64,000 bases of DNA from assembly GCF_003987855.1 (NCBI RefSeq), contig NZ_RXIZ01000015.1, positions 318,778 to 382,777 of the forward strand, given 5' to 3'. The DNA comes from Hyphomicrobium sp. (GTDB lineage Bacteria > Pseudomonadota > Alphaproteobacteria > Rhizobiales > Hyphomicrobiaceae). Below, one piece after another: positions 50,083 to 61,796 of the stretch (its first letter is position 1; the number at the start of each line of letters is the position of its first letter). A program made the position numbers and the translations under genes. Under the pieces are notes generated by a model. It had not been told where the DNA came from. It saw only the letters and a program-made list of their open reading frames with translations, and searched no databases.

Positions 50083-50292
50083 CTTTTCAATTGAAGCGTC
50101 CTCCCGCCGCCTTGAGAGCGCCGCTCTCCGGGGATAACTATGGCGGTGAATGTTGCGGATTTTCCGCAACCTGCCACCATGCAGGTGTCCAAAAAAACAC
50201 GTTTTGAGTCGCTTTGGTTTGGCGTAGCAAGTTTGGTGCAGCAGATCGCGTACGCCCCGTGTTGTGGCGGCTCAGTTGCGAAAAGGTAGGGT

Positions 50293-51948
50293 ATGTCGAG
50301 ACTTGAATCCAACGCTGAGCCAAGCATGGAGGAGATCCTCGCTTCGATCCGTAAGATCATCGCTGAGGATTCTTCCGGCTTGAGATCGCCCTCGCCTGTT
50401 GCACGACCCGGCACGCCCTACACGCCCGCTGCCAGACCAACCCCGTCGACCGTTCCTTCCGCGGCTCCCACGCCGCAGCGCGGGTTCATGTCCCGCGAGG
50501 CTTTTCTGAAGTCCTCGCAGCCTGTCGATCCCGAACCGACGCAGGACACCTATGACCCATTGAATTCCGCCCGCCCCGCTCGATCCGAGTTAGCGTCCCC
50601 GGCTGGGGCCTCGCCGGCGAGGACCCGCCACGACGCGGGCTCGTTTGAACGCGAGCAGCGCGACACGCTCCGCCCTCGCGACGAATTCAAATCCAAGGAT
50701 GCGCCGCCTTCGAAGGAGCCTCATCATCCGGCTGTTTCGAAGGATCACGCGCATCCGCTTCGGCAGGAAACGTCTGGGCTGAGGAATGCCGAGGGCAGCC
50801 CAGCGACGAACACCCAAACAGAAGATGCGTCCATTGAAACGGTCGAAGTGGTCGCCGTCGAGGACGTGTTGCCGGCCATCAAGAATGCTACTCCTGCAGT
50901 TCTGAAGCCGGCGCCCGTGGCGGCTGCGACGTCGCCTGCGGCTTCCGATGCGGCACGCATCGAAGCTCAATTGTCGGAATTGCTCAGCGAGGATTTGAGC
51001 GCGCTTCGCCAGAGCCGAACGCAGCCTTCCGAAACGGTCATCGTACCGAGCCAGTCAAAAGATGAAGCCCAAAAGGCCGGTGCCGAACTGCAAAAGACGG
51101 ACGCCCCATCTTCGGAGAGCAGCGATCCCTTTGCATTCGATTTAGGTCCTTCGCCCTTCGCGCCGAAGCCCGAGACGGTGGCGCCGGCCCCGATAGCCTC
51201 GGCCGCTCCGGCGCCGCAGCCCGCTTCCGCGTTTCAATCCTCCGAACCAAAGATCGAGACGCCTGCGCCGCTTGCTCCTAGCGCGCCATCATCTTCCTCG
51301 ATCCCGTCCGTGTCGACGTTTGAGCAATCGCGCTCGGCGGCACGCCCGAGCTTTGGTGACTCCATCTACGCGGCCGAAGCTCGCTTCGGCGAGAAGAGCG
51401 GTGCGTCCCGCGAGAGCAATCCGCTCTCGAATGGCTTCCCATTTGCCGATCTCAGCGGGCCTTTTTCATCGCCCACCGATCAGCCCGCCAAGCCCTCGCC
51501 GTCGGTCGCGGCTGAGCCTGAGACGCCCACACATCGATCGCGCACCCCATTCGTCGTGCCAAGCGTATCCGCCACTCTTGGACCATCTCGCAAGCTCGAA
51601 CCTCTCTCGAACGCGTTCCAGCCTGCTCCGCCCCCGCCACCGCGCGCGCTCGAGACTTTCGCGCCGTTGCCAGAGAACGCGCCGGAGCCAAAGCCCATCG
51701 CTCCGCCAATCTCCTCGATGTTCAACCCGGATCCAGCCTCCCGGGCCGAGCCGGCTTCGCACACCACGCTGCCGGCCACGAGAAGCGAAAATCCACTCGA
51801 TCGCCCGATGGAAGACGCAATGGCGGATCTTCTTCGTCCGCTGTTGAAAACGTGGCTTGCCGAAAATATGCCCAAAATCGTTGAGCGCGCGCTTCGCCGC
51901 GAAATGACCGAGCGGCTGCTGCCAGGGCAGAAGAACTCGCAGGAATAG
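50293..51948 (+). CDS. PopZ family / DUF2497 protein, long linker form
   Basis: N-terminal PSMEEILASIRKIIAEDS and C-terminal AMADLLRPLLKTWLAENMPKIVERALRREM; long Pro/Ala/Ser-rich middle; tolC-popZ-valS context. Confidence 0.88.
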   Translation: MSRLESNAEPSMEEILASIRKIIAEDSSGLRSPSPVARPGTPYTPAARPTPSTVPSAAPTPQRGFMSREAFLKSSQPVDPEPTQDTYDPLNSARPARSELASPAGASPARTRHDAGSFEREQRDTLRPRDEFKSKDAPPSKEPHHPAVSKDHAHPLRQETSGLRNAEGSPATNTQTEDASIETVEVVAVEDVLPAIKNATPAVLKPAPVAAATSPAASDAARIEAQLSELLSEDLSALRQSRTQPSETVIVPSQSKDEAQKAGAELQKTDAPSSESSDPFAFDLGPSPFAPKPETVAPAPIASAAPAPQPASAFQSSEPKIETPAPLAPSAPSSSSIPSVSTFEQSRSAARPSFGDSIYAAEARFGEKSGASRESNPLSNGFPFADLSGPFSSPTDQPAKPSPSVAAEPETPTHRSRTPFVVPSVSATLGPSRKLEPLSNAFQPAPPPPPRALETFAPLPENAPEPKPIAPPISSMFNPDPASRAEPASHTTLPATRSENPLDRPMEDAMADLLRPLLKTWLAENMPKIVERALRREMTERLLPGQKNSQE

Positions 51949-52279
51949 TCCCTTGATCGCACGCCAGAACTCTAACTTCGAAATGTCTGCCATTTCGAAG
52001 CGAGGACGCCTGCGTCCACATGCTTCTGCATCAACAACAATTTTTTGTTGCGCGTTGCTTTCGCCACACGGTTGCCGCGACTGAGACCTAGCGTTGCCTT
52101 CAGCGGGGGGCCGCATCTATCGACAGCGTGAAAGATACGCCGCCCGTCACGTCACTGGGTTTGGCTGCACGCGCCGAGGCGAGTGCCTCCTGATCCAGCA
52201 ACGACGAACCGGAGGGGCACAACGGGGGCTGCCGACGCGGTTCTGCGATTTGAAGTTTGTACGCAGAAGAGGATGCGTC

Positions 52280-53014
52280 ATGACAACGATGAACGGAGCA
52301 AAACACGACGTTGAGGACATTCTCGCATCGATCCGCACCAGTATTGCAGATCGTGCGCCAATGTTTGAAAGCGAGAGGCGTGACGTTCGTATCGCCACGC
52401 TGCGCGGCCGGAGCTCGATTGCGGAAGAAGCGGCTGATTTCGACCTGCCAGCCATTTTCAAAGCCTCGGCGCAACCGGCACCCGGAAGGCCAAATTTACT
52501 CGGGAGGCTAAGTGAAGCTTTGGCATCAGGTTCACCACAAGAGCGCGAGCGGTCGCGCACTGTCATTCCATTCGAGCCTGCGCATGGTCGTATGCTTGAA
52601 CCACCGCCCGTCGCACGCGACGTGAAGTCCGCGACCGAGAAAGCGGAAAACGAACACGACACCGCCCTCGCCGAGAGGATCGCTGCTCAAAATGACGCGT
52701 TGAAGCGCAACATGCCGACTTTCTTCGATACGCGCATGAGCCGAATGAGCGGCATGTCGCAACCGCCAGCCCCCGAACCTGTAGCTCCAGCAGCGCCGCC
52801 GCCGGCACCTTCGGCCGCCGCTGGGCCTCAGCCGCCGCGCCTGCCAGGACTTCAGCCGCTCCATGGCGATGGGGGCGATGTCGAGGATGCCGCAGCTCAG
52901 CTCTTGCGGCCGATCCTGCGGCAATGGCTCTCCGAGAATATGCCTAAAATCGTCGAGAAGGCGCTTCTGACGGAAACAGGCGGAAGCGGTTTGGGCGGCC
53001 CCATTCGCCGCTGA
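52280..53014 (+). CDS. second PopZ family / DUF2497-like protein, short form
   Basis: N-terminal HDVEDILASIRTSIADRAP, C-terminal AAQLLRPILRQWLSENMPKIVEKALLTE; start set at MTTMNGAKH. Confidence 0.83.
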   Translation: MTTMNGAKHDVEDILASIRTSIADRAPMFESERRDVRIATLRGRSSIAEEAADFDLPAIFKASAQPAPGRPNLLGRLSEALASGSPQERERSRTVIPFEPAHGRMLEPPPVARDVKSATEKAENEHDTALAERIAAQNDALKRNMPTFFDTRMSRMSGMSQPPAPEPVAPAAPPPAPSAAAGPQPPRLPGLQPLHGDGGDVEDAAAQLLRPILRQWLSENMPKIVEKALLTETGGSGLGGPIRR

Positions 53015-53135
53015 AGACCGCATCGTGAAGCATTGCCAGAATTGAGGGGAGCGAAGGTTGACAGCTGCCGAAGGTCGGCCTTACGACCGAGGTCCGAAAA
53101 CACGGCCTTGCAGCTGAAAAGCGACGCTCCCTCCA

Positions 53136-55904
53136 ATGCTTGAAAAGACATTTCGACCGGCCGACATCGAGCCGCGTATCAATTCCGAATGGGAGAAGGC
53201 GAACGCCTTCAAGGCCGGGCGGTCGGCATCGGGCGGAAAGAACGCCGCATATTCGATCGTCATACCGCCGCCCAACGTTACGGGCTCGCTCCATATGGGG
53301 CACGCTCTCAACAACACCCTTCAAGACATCCTCGTTCGCTTCGAGCGCATGCGCGGCCGGGATACGCTTTGGCAGCCAGGCACCGATCACGCTGGCATCG
53401 CCACGCAAATGGTGGTCGAGCGCCAACTTGCCGCGAACAAAGAACCGTCGCGCCGCGAATTGGGCCGCGATGAATTTCTGAAGCGCGTGTGGACGTGGAA
53501 GGAAGAATCCGGCGGCACCATCATCACGCAATTGAAACGCCTCGGCGCATCCTGTGACTGGAGCCGCGAGCGGTTCACCATGGACGAAGGCCTGTCGAAG
53601 GCCGTCGTGAAGGTCTTTGTGCAGCTCTACAACGAGGGCCTCATCTACAAGGATAAGCGCCTCGTCAACTGGGACCCCAAATTCCAGACCGCGATTTCCG
53701 ATCTTGAAGTCGTGCAGGTCGAAGCGCGTGGAAAATTCTCGTGGTCGAAAGACAGCGGCGAGCCGTTTGACGCGGCAGCGCTGGCGAAGGTGCTCGCAAA
53801 AGATCCGAGCGGGCACATGTACCACTTCCGGTATCCGCTCACGCAGAAGGTGCCCGGCTACGACAAGGATTACATCGTCGTCGCAACTACGCGCCCGGAG
53901 ACGATGCTCGGCGATAGCGGCGTTGCGGTTCACCCTGAAGACGAGCGCTATGCTGCGCTGATCAAAGCGGGCGCCAAGGTAAAGCTGCCGCTCGTCGGTC
54001 GCGAGATCCCGATCGTTGCCGACGAATACTCGGACCCCGAGAAGGGGACCGGCGCGGTGAAGATTACGCCCGCGCACGACTTCAACGACTTTGAAGTCGG
54101 CAAGCGCCACAACCTCGCGCAGATCAACATTCTCGATGCCTTCGGCAAGATCAACGACGAGGCACCCGAGGCCTATCGCGGGCAAGATCGCTTCGATGCC
54201 CGTAAGAAAATCGTGTCTGACTTCGATGCGCTGGGTCTGCTTGAAAAGGTCGAACCGACCGGTCACACCGTCCCGCACGGCGACCGCTCCGGCGTCGTCA
54301 TCGAGCCCTGGCTGACCGACCAATGGTACGTCAACGCGGGTGAGCTTGCGAAGAACGCCGTCGCTGCTGTCGAGAACGGCAAGACTGTTTTTGTGCCGAA
54401 GAATTGGGAAAAGACCTACTTCGAATGGATGCGCAACATTCAGCCGTGGTGCATCTCGCGCCAGCTCTGGTGGGGCCATCAGATCCCGGCGTGGTATGGG
54501 CCCGACGGCAATTTCTTCGTTGCTGCAACAGAGGACGAAGCGCGAACGCTCGCGCAAAAGCACTACGGCAACGATGTCGTGCTTACGCGCGACCCGGACG
54601 TGCTCGACACCTGGTTCTCGTCCGCGCTCTGGCCGTTCTCGACGCTTGGCTGGCCAGAGGAAACTCCGGAACTCGACCGCTATTATCCGACGAGCGTTCT
54701 GGTCACCGGCTTCGACATCATCTTCTTCTGGGTCGCCCGCATGATGATGATGGGCCTTCACTTCATGAAGGAAGTGCCCTTCAAGGACGTCTACATCCAC
54801 GCCCTCGTCCGTGACGAGAAGGGGCAGAAGATGTCGAAGTCGAAGGGCAACGTCATGGACCCGCTCGTTCTCATCGACGAGTTCGGCGCGGATGCGCTGC
54901 GCTTCACCTTGGCTGCCATGGCGGCCCAAGGCCGCGACATCAAGCTCGCGAAGTCCCGCGTTGAAGGCTATCGCAACTTCGCAACCAAGCTTTGGAATGC
55001 ATCACGCTTTGCTGAAATGAACGAATGCGTGCGCCAGCGCGACTTCGACCCAAAGACTGCGTCGCAGACCGTCAACAAATGGATCATCGGCGAAACCGAG
55101 TTGACCGCAAAGGCGGTCACGGCCTCGCTCGAAGCCTACAAGTTCAACGAAGCGGCGGGCGCGATCTACGACTTCGTCTGGGGTCAATTCTGCGACTGGT
55201 ATCTCGAGCTGATCAAGCCGGTGCTGGCCGGCGATGAAGACGACGCCAAGTCGGAAACCCGCGCCGTCACTGCCTGGACGCTCGATCAGATCCTGAAGAT
55301 GCTGCATCCGTTCATGCCCTTCATCACCGAAGAGCTATGGACGCACATGGTCGAGCACGGCGTGAAGCGTGACACGCTCCTGTGCTTGAGCCGATGGCCG
55401 ACACTCGATGGGCTCGTCGAGGTGGATGCCGTCAACGAAGTGAACTGGCTCGTCAACCTAGTTTCTGAGATCCGTTCGGTGCGCACCGAGATGAGCGTTC
55501 CGGCAGGCGCCAAAATTCCGCTCGTCATTGTCGCCGCCGACGAGGTCACGCGCGAGCGCGTCCGCCGCAACGACGAAACTTTGAAGCGCTTAGCTCGCGT
55601 TGACGAAATCGATTTCGAAGACGCGGCCCCGAAAGGCGCAGCTTTGATTGTCGCGGGGGAAACGACTGCCGCGCTGCCCCTGGCGGGCATCATCGACATG
55701 GATGCCGAACGCCGGCGGCTGGCGAAGGCCATCGAAGGCGCGGAAGGCGACCTCGCCAAGATGGACGCCAAGCTCTCCAACCCGCAGTTCATGGAACGCG
55801 CGAAGGAGGAAGCCATTGAGGAGGCGCAGGAGCGCAAGGCCGAACTCGAAGCTGACATCAAGCGCTTCTCGGCCGCGCTGAAACGCTTGAGCGACGCGGC
55901 CTAG
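53136..55904 (+). CDS. valS: valyl-tRNA synthetase
   Basis: [62 protein letters not shown]-terminal coiled coil. Confidence 0.97.
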   Translation: MLEKTFRPADIEPRINSEWEKANAFKAGRSASGGKNAAYSIVIPPPNVTGSLHMGHALNNTLQDILVRFERMRGRDTLWQPGTDHAGIATQMVVERQLAANKEPSRRELGRDEFLKRVWTWKEESGGTIITQLKRLGASCDWSRERFTMDEGLSKAVVKVFVQLYNEGLIYKDKRLVNWDPKFQTAISDLEVVQVEARGKFSWSKDSGEPFDAAALAKVLAKDPSGHMYHFRYPLTQKVPGYDKDYIVVATTRPETMLGDSGVAVHPEDERYAALIKAGAKVKLPLVGREIPIVADEYSDPEKGTGAVKITPAHDFNDFEVGKRHNLAQINILDAFGKINDEAPEAYRGQDRFDARKKIVSDFDALGLLEKVEPTGHTVPHGDRSGVVIEPWLTDQWYVNAGELAKNAVAAVENGKTVFVPKNWEKTYFEWMRNIQPWCISRQLWWGHQIPAWYGPDGNFFVAATEDEARTLAQKHYGNDVVLTRDPDVLDTWFSSALWPFSTLGWPEETPELDRYYPTSVLVTGFDIIFFWVARMMMMGLHFMKEVPFKDVYIHALVRDEKGQKMSKSKGNVMDPLVLIDEFGADALRFTLAAMAAQGRDIKLAKSRVEGYRNFATKLWNASRFAEMNECVRQRDFDPKTASQTVNKWIIGETELTAKAVTASLEAYKFNEAAGAIYDFVWGQFCDWYLELIKPVLAGDEDDAKSETRAVTAWTLDQILKMLHPFMPFITEELWTHMVEHGVKRDTLLCLSRWPTLDGLVEVDAVNEVNWLVNLVSEIRSVRTEMSVPAGAKIPLVIVAADEVTRERVRRNDETLKRLARVDEIDFEDAAPKGAALIVAGETTAALPLAGIIDMDAERRRLAKAIEGAEGDLAKMDAKLSNPQFMERAKEEAIEEAQERKAELEADIKRFSAALKRLSDAA

Positions 55905-55912
55905 TCCGTCAG

Positions 55913-56515
55913 CTACATGCTCGTCAGTTTCTGTACGGCGGATTTTGCGGTCGTCAGGAACTTGACGCGCAGCGCGGTAAGCTTCCATCCGCTGGGACGA
56001 AGTTCGAGCTTGCCGAGGTACAAGCGCGACGCGTCATACTTGTCCTCCATGTCGATCTCGAAGCTGGTGAGGCTGGTGAACTCCGCGCGTTGCACGCGCG
56101 ACCATGCTTTCGAAATCCGTTGGTTCAACGGCAGCTTGCTCGCATCGTCGTCCTCGCTCGAGACGTATGTGCGGTAGGTTTTGCGTAACGTGAAAAGCTG
56201 CGGCAGGCCCGTAGGCGTCACATATTTGTCGACCAAGCTCTCGACCATGCCCTGGCCCCAGTACGTCTTAAAACGAACCCACAGGCCTTGGCTGGCCTTC
56301 GGATCAGCCTCCGCATCGGGCAGGTTCAAAGCGATTTGGGCGATCGAGGGCTTCAGCGTTTCTCGCACGCTGTTCCATTCAATCGCTGTGGCCAGATAAT
56401 CTGCATTGCCGTTGCGCACCGCTTCGCGAATGCTCCACGCCGTTACGAACGGCGAGCCGATGTAGGCCGCGGCGGACAGAAGCAAAACCACAGCAATGGA
56501 AGCAAACAGTTTCAT
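55913..56515 (-). CDS. DUF2939-like protein
   Basis: MKLFASIAVVLLLSAAAYIGSPFVTAWSIREAVRNGNADYLATAIEWNSVRETLKPSI; start set by signal/TM segment. Confidence 0.8.
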   Translation of the reverse strand: MKLFASIAVVLLLSAAAYIGSPFVTAWSIREAVRNGNADYLATAIEWNSVRETLKPSIAQIALNLPDAEADPKASQGLWVRFKTYWGQGMVESLVDKYVTPTGLPQLFTLRKTYRTYVSSEDDDASKLPLNQRISKAWSRVQRAEFTSLTSFEIDMEDKYDASRLYLGKLELRPSGWKLTALRVKFLTTAKSAVQKLTSM

Positions 56516-56603
56516 CGGACAACCGGCTCGATAGGCATACCATTGCCTTCTCGCATGCGATTCCGGCCAACATCGGGCCAGCCACCAAGTCAGCCCACAG
56601 CTC

Positions 56604-57740
56604 TTACGACTTATCTTTGTCCAGGGCACGTGTGGTCTTGCAAATCGTTTTAAAGGCTTCCCAAGCCTTCGCATCGAGGGCAGGGGTGGCCGTGTAGGGC
56701 GACTGCACACGAACGAGCTTAGCGCGTTCGGCGGGCAGCGGATGCGTTCTGAGCCAGGAGAAAGCAGCCGGCGATACGCCCCCGTCTTCCGCTTCGGTCT
56801 TCGCGACACGGGTGAAGAAATCTCCGAGCCCCTTAGGCGAGATCGCTGCGGCTTTAAGGATCTCCAACGCATGGAGATCCGCTTCGTGCTCGGCGCTACG
56901 GGAATAGCCGAGTTGGGCGAGCATCAGGCCGACATTAGCGAGGCTTCCTCCAGCGGTGCCTCCGAGCATGATTTCGAGCGCTGCGCCGAGACCGACGCCT
57001 CGGATGATCGCGGCTTCGGGATGCATCTCGATGCCGTGTCCCATCTCATGCGCGAGGACACCAGCAACCTCGTCCGGCCCCTCCGATTTATCTATGAGCC
57101 CTTTCGTTAGTACGATCTGTCCGCCCGGTACCGCGAACGCATTCATGAGCGACCAATCATACACATGAATTTCGAAGGTGGTCCCAGTGGCGCCCTTCGA
57201 AAGCCGTCCGCCCAATGTCGTCAGCACCGCGAGTCCGGCTGGATCGACGCATTCCTTGTAGCCCTCAGTCATCGATTCGCGCGCGGCATTGCCCAGCCGT
57301 TCGCGCCAACTCATGGGAAGGGATTTCGCAACCCACTTTGCAGGACTCCAGCTTAGGATCGCGCTTGCGGCAATCACGCCAGCGAACACTGCAAACAGTA
57401 AAATCCACAGAGTTCGACGTCGTTGTTGACGAGCGCGCTGGGATAGATGCGGAGCACGCACACTGAGGTCCGCTGCGAAGGGAGCTCCCTGCACGAACAG
57501 CGACGCTCCTGGCTCATCCCGCGATGACAAGAGAACGTCGATCGCATTAGCGCGAATCGGCTCGTCCGCCCGAAGACCTGCATAGTGCCACAGGCGGCGT
57601 GGCTTGCCGTGGGCGAGGTCGAACTCAACCCCGGTCAGGGCCAAGGTCGCGGTGCCGTCGATCGCGGCCTGTCCACGCCCGGGCGTGAAGCGGCAGTAGG
57701 CTTTTTCAGCGGGGAGATTGGAATGGCTGACGGAGGACAT
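56604..57740 (-). CDS. M48 family metallopeptidase
   Basis: VAGVLAHEMGHGIEMHPEAA (HExxH); SAEHEADLHALEILKAA. Confidence 0.92.
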   Translation of the reverse strand: MSSVSHSNLPAEKAYCRFTPGRGQAAIDGTATLALTGVEFDLAHGKPRRLWHYAGLRADEPIRANAIDVLLSSRDEPGASLFVQGAPFAADLSVRAPHLSQRARQQRRRTLWILLFAVFAGVIAASAILSWSPAKWVAKSLPMSWRERLGNAARESMTEGYKECVDPAGLAVLTTLGGRLSKGATGTTFEIHVYDWSLMNAFAVPGGQIVLTKGLIDKSEGPDEVAGVLAHEMGHGIEMHPEAAIIRGVGLGAALEIMLGGTAGGSLANVGLMLAQLGYSRSAEHEADLHALEILKAAAISPKGLGDFFTRVAKTEAEDGGVSPAAFSWLRTHPLPAERAKLVRVQSPYTATPALDAKAWEAFKTICKTTRALDKDKS

Positions 57741-58136
57741 CGGTGTCTTTGAAGCTGGCTGCGGCGATCAGCCATGTAAGCACGGCAAATGCTGAAAGAA
57801 ATGTCTCCGCCATGACAAACTGGAGCCCTTGTCTCGTCGCAGTGCTGGCTCCATATCCCCGCTCCGCTCGAGCGAAATGGAAAGCCGTTTTGGGGCCCGG
57901 CATTAAGCTTACGCCGCCGCCCACATCGAAAATGTTGCCGTTAAGCAACTTCCCGAAAACGGCGCGCCACTTTCGAGCCACATTGACCGCGCACCTGCTG
58001 AAACTTGGACCCGGCTATGCAGCGTCACTTTTTTCAGCGCTGAGCACTTCCGCCGAGGGCCTGTGACTGGCATCCCTGCATCATCCGCTCTCTCGGGTGA
58101 AAACAAACAAGGGCAGGATGCCCAACGAGGAAATGA

Positions 58137-59861
58137 ATGGACGCCAAGACGTTCGATAAATCGAAACTGCCGAGCCGCCATGTGACGGAGGGTCCGTCAC
58201 GCGCGCCGCACCGATCCTACTACTATGCGATGGGCCTGAAGGAAGAGGACATTCATCGTCCCTTCGTAGGCGTCGCATCCTGCTGGAACGAAGCTGCTCC
58301 TTGCAACATCTCGCTGATGCGCCAGGCGCAGGCCGTCAAAACCGGCGTGAGCGAGGCCGGCGGCACTCCCCGCGAATTCTGCACCATCACCGTCACCGAC
58401 GGGATCGCGATGGGCCATCAGGGCATGAAGTCGAGCCTGGCGTCGCGCGAAGTCATCGCCGACTCCATCGAACTTACCATGCGCGGCCACAGCTACGACG
58501 CGCTCGTCGGCGTCGCCGGTTGCGACAAGAGCTTGCCGGGCATGATGATGGCCATGCTCCGCCTCAACGTGCCGAGCGTTTTCATCTACGGCGGATCGAT
58601 CCTTCCCGGTCATTACAAGGGCCGCGATGTGACGGTCGTCGACGTGTTCGAGGGCGTCGGTATGCACTCGGCAGGCAAAATGTCCGATGCCGATTTGCAC
58701 GAACTAGAGTGCGTCGCGTGTCCGTCGGCGGGCTCATGCGGTGGCCAATTCACCGCCAATACGATGGCGTGCGTGTCGGAAGCGATCGGCCTTGCGCTTC
58801 CCGGTTCTGCTGGTGCGCCGGCTCCCTACGAAAGCCGCGACCATCTTGCCATCGAAAGCGGCAAGGCCGTCATGCGTCTCATCGCCGACGGAATTCGTCC
58901 GCGCGACATCTGCACGCGCAAAGCATTCGAAAACGCTGCGATCATCGTGGCGGCGACTGGCGGCTCGACGAATGGCGCGCTGCATCTGCCTGCGATGGCG
59001 AACGAGGTCGGTATCGATTTTGACCTCTTCGATGTGGCCGAGATCTTCAAGAGAACGCCGTACATCGCGGACCTCAAGCCAGGCGGTAAGTATGTCGCCA
59101 AGGACGTCTACGATATCGGCGGCGTGCCTCAGATCTTGAAAGCGCTTCTCGAAGGCGGTGTTTTGCACGGCGACTGTCTAACCGTGACCGGCAAGACACT
59201 CGCGCAAAATCTCGAGAGCGTGAAGTTCAACACCGACCAGAAAGTCGTATTTCCGGTTTCCAATCCGATTTCGAAGACGGGCGGAGTCGTGGGCCTCAAA
59301 GGCTCGCTTGCACCCGATGGCGCGATTGTGAAGGTTGCCGGCCTGAAAACGTTGAAATTCCGCGGTACGGCCTTGTGCTTCGACCGCGAGGAAGATGCGT
59401 TCCAGGCGGTCGAGGACCGGAAGTACAAGGACGGTGACGTGATCATCATCCGCTATGAAGGGCCGAAGGGTGGCCCCGGCATGCGCGAGATGCTGTCGAC
59501 GACCGCCGCGCTTTACGGCCAGGGTTCGGGCGACAAAGTCGCGCTCATCACCGACGGTCGGTTCTCTGGCGGCACGCGCGGGCTTTGCATCGGTCACGTC
59601 GGCCCGGAAGCTGCCGTAGGCGGACCGATCGCTCTCATCAAAGATGGCGACATCATCACCATCGACGCAGAGGCTGGGACGATCGACCTCGAAGTAAGCG
59701 AGGAAGAACTGGAAAAGCGGCGCAAGGTCTGGAAGGCGCCGAGCAATATGTATCAGTCAGGGGCGCTGAGGAAATTTGCGGACCAAGTGGGACCGGCGAG
59801 GTACGGGGCCGTAACCCATGCGGGAGGAAAGGCGGAAGTTCACTGCTATGCGGACATTTAG
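58137..59861 (+). CDS. ilvD: dihydroxy-acid dehydratase
   Basis: [84 protein letters not shown]. Confidence 0.96.
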   Translation: MDAKTFDKSKLPSRHVTEGPSRAPHRSYYYAMGLKEEDIHRPFVGVASCWNEAAPCNISLMRQAQAVKTGVSEAGGTPREFCTITVTDGIAMGHQGMKSSLASREVIADSIELTMRGHSYDALVGVAGCDKSLPGMMMAMLRLNVPSVFIYGGSILPGHYKGRDVTVVDVFEGVGMHSAGKMSDADLHELECVACPSAGSCGGQFTANTMACVSEAIGLALPGSAGAPAPYESRDHLAIESGKAVMRLIADGIRPRDICTRKAFENAAIIVAATGGSTNGALHLPAMANEVGIDFDLFDVAEIFKRTPYIADLKPGGKYVAKDVYDIGGVPQILKALLEGGVLHGDCLTVTGKTLAQNLESVKFNTDQKVVFPVSNPISKTGGVVGLKGSLAPDGAIVKVAGLKTLKFRGTALCFDREEDAFQAVEDRKYKDGDVIIIRYEGPKGGPGMREMLSTTAALYGQGSGDKVALITDGRFSGGTRGLCIGHVGPEAAVGGPIALIKDGDIITIDAEAGTIDLEVSEEELEKRRKVWKAPSNMYQSGALRKFADQVGPARYGAVTHAGGKAEVHCYADI

Positions 59862-60921
59862 GCTTGCTCTTGTAGGCAGCGTGGCGTCCATCTTGATGCT
59901 CGGATCAGCGGCGGCGGGAGACGTAGTCTTCCGCTCGCCCGACGATGCGATGAGGCAAGGCATCTCGGCGTTCAACGGCGGGTACTACGAACTGGCGCTG
60001 CCCGCGTTCGAATCGCTTGAGGCGTCAAAGCCCCAGGTCGCGCGCTACTACATGGCTCGCATCTATGCCGATAACGAAGGCGCCTACACGGACCACGGCA
60101 AGGCCTACAAGCTCTACAAGGCATTGGCGGACGAACTCCAGGACATCGATCCGGACGATGATGCGCTAGCACCAATCGCTGCGAAGTCTCTGACTGCGGT
60201 TTCCATGTACCTTCGCAATGGCATTCCCGATGCTGGTGTGCGTCCAGATGTCGAAGTCGCTAACCGTGATCTGCAGCGCGCTGCGCTCACATTCAATGAT
60301 GAGGACGCGCAGTTCGAACTCGCGAAGGTTTATCTTCGCGGCGAAGGCCCCGATATTTCGGTTGCCGGTTTCGACGATCCCGCCAGCAAGATTGAGAATG
60401 GCCGCCACTGGCTATCCCGGCTCTCGCAGGCCGGCCATCCTGGGGCTCAGGCTTTCCTCGCCGATTTGATGTGGCGTGGGAAGTTCGTGCAGAAGAACCA
60501 GACAGCCGCCCTCAATCTTATCGACGTCGCGGTCGCAAATGCGCCGCCCAGCGAACGTGTGTGGATCGAGGACATTTATCAGAACATCTTCTGCAACGCG
60601 GGCGAGGGCGTGCGTCAGCAGGCGACCGGCCGGGTCGCGGAATGGCATAATCGCTATGGCCGCAGTCCTTCCTCGCGCAACGATAAAGACGGTCTGGACA
60701 ATCTGACGGTCGAACCGGTGCGGACGTGCGCGAACGGCGAACTCGTTCGCCCGATGAGCGCCGAAGCCAAGACGATCCCGCCAGTTCAGATCATCAGTTC
60801 GCCGCCTCCGCAGCCGGGTCAACGCAGTGCGCTCATCCCTGCCGGCGCAGCGGCAATGCCGCCCGTCGGACCGCCGTCGCCGGTGGTCGGACTGACGCCG
60901 AACGGCGCAACGGCGCGATAG
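59848..60921 (+). CDS. secreted Sel1/TPR-like repeat protein
   Basis: Signal peptide; [20 protein letters not shown]...; [38 protein letters not shown]; overlaps ilvD 3' end. Confidence 0.75.
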   Translation: MRTFRLALVGSVASILMLGSAAAGDVVFRSPDDAMRQGISAFNGGYYELALPAFESLEASKPQVARYYMARIYADNEGAYTDHGKAYKLYKALADELQDIDPDDDALAPIAAKSLTAVSMYLRNGIPDAGVRPDVEVANRDLQRAALTFNDEDAQFELAKVYLRGEGPDISVAGFDDPASKIENGRHWLSRLSQAGHPGAQAFLADLMWRGKFVQKNQTAALNLIDVAVANAPPSERVWIEDIYQNIFCNAGEGVRQQATGRVAEWHNRYGRSPSSRNDKDGLDNLTVEPVRTCANGELVRPMSAEAKTIPPVQIISSPPPQPGQRSALIPAGAAAMPPVGPPSPVVGLTPNGATAR

Positions 60922-60961
60922 CAGCCGCTCTTGATTGGCCGATCGTTGGCCTATGTCCCCG

Positions 60962-61765
60962 TCAAGCCGCTAGCTTGATCCAGACGGGCACATGATCGGA
61001 GGGCTTTTCTTGCGCTCGCGTGTCCCGATCGATGCCCGAGGACCGTAGTAGATCGGTCGCCTGGCTCGACAGCAGGAGATGATCTATTCGGATGCCGTCA
61101 TCCTTTTGGAACGCACCCGCCTGATAATCCCAGAACGTGTAGACGCCTGGCCCCGGATGGCACGCGCGCGTCGCATCGGTAAAACCGAGATTGACGAGAG
61201 CGCGCCACGCCGCGCGGCTTTCCGGCTGATACAGCGCGTCATTCACCCAAGCCTGAGGCCGCTTCGCATCTTCCGGATCGGGAATGACGTTGAAATCTCC
61301 CGCGAGAACGAGGGGCATTTCGTTTGCGAGCAGGGATTTCGCGCGCATCTGCATGCGAGCCATCCACGCGAGCTTGTAAGTGAATTTTTCGGTTCCGATC
61401 GGGTTGCCGTTCGGTAGATACAGTGAGACGACGCGGATCATATTCGATCCGAGCGCGACCGACGCTTCGATCCATCGGGCGTGCTGGTCGGCGTCATCGC
61501 CTGGCAGACCACGGCTCACGTCTTCCAGCGGCGTCTTCGAAAGAATTGCGACGCCGTTGAACCCCTTTTGCCCGTTGGTGACGACGTTATAGCCGATGTC
61601 TTGGAACGCCTGCGTCGGGAACCCATCGTCCACCGACTTGATCTCCTGCAAGCAGACGACGTCCGGCGCGCGGTTGCGCAGATACGTCAGGGCAGCTTCA
61701 AGCCGCGCTTTGACGCCATTGATGTTCCAGGTGGCGATGATCATGGCACAACCCTGTGCCACCAC
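60962..61765 (-). CDS. xthA: exodeoxyribonuclease III
   Basis: MIIATWNINGVKARLEAALTYLRNRAPDVVCLQEIKSVDDGFP; LAGDFNVIPDPED; RIDHLLLS; likely starts at MIIATW. Confidence 0.93.
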   Translation of the reverse strand: MVAQGCAMIIATWNINGVKARLEAALTYLRNRAPDVVCLQEIKSVDDGFPTQAFQDIGYNVVTNGQKGFNGVAILSKTPLEDVSRGLPGDDADQHARWIEASVALGSNMIRVVSLYLPNGNPIGTEKFTYKLAWMARMQMRAKSLLANEMPLVLAGDFNVIPDPEDAKRPQAWVNDALYQPESRAAWRALVNLGFTDATRACHPGPGVYTFWDYQAGAFQKDDGIRIDHLLLSSQATDLLRSSGIDRDTRAQEKPSDHVPVWIKLAA

Positions 61766-61796
61766 TTCCCGCGCAAATCAAATCCGGAAAGCGAGA

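Noticed and set aside
52944-54929. 661-aa minus-strand ORF opposite popZ2/valS
   Set aside because: Antisense to clearly homologous valS coding sequence; long shadow ORFs are expected in high-GC DNA and the translation shows no recognisable domain
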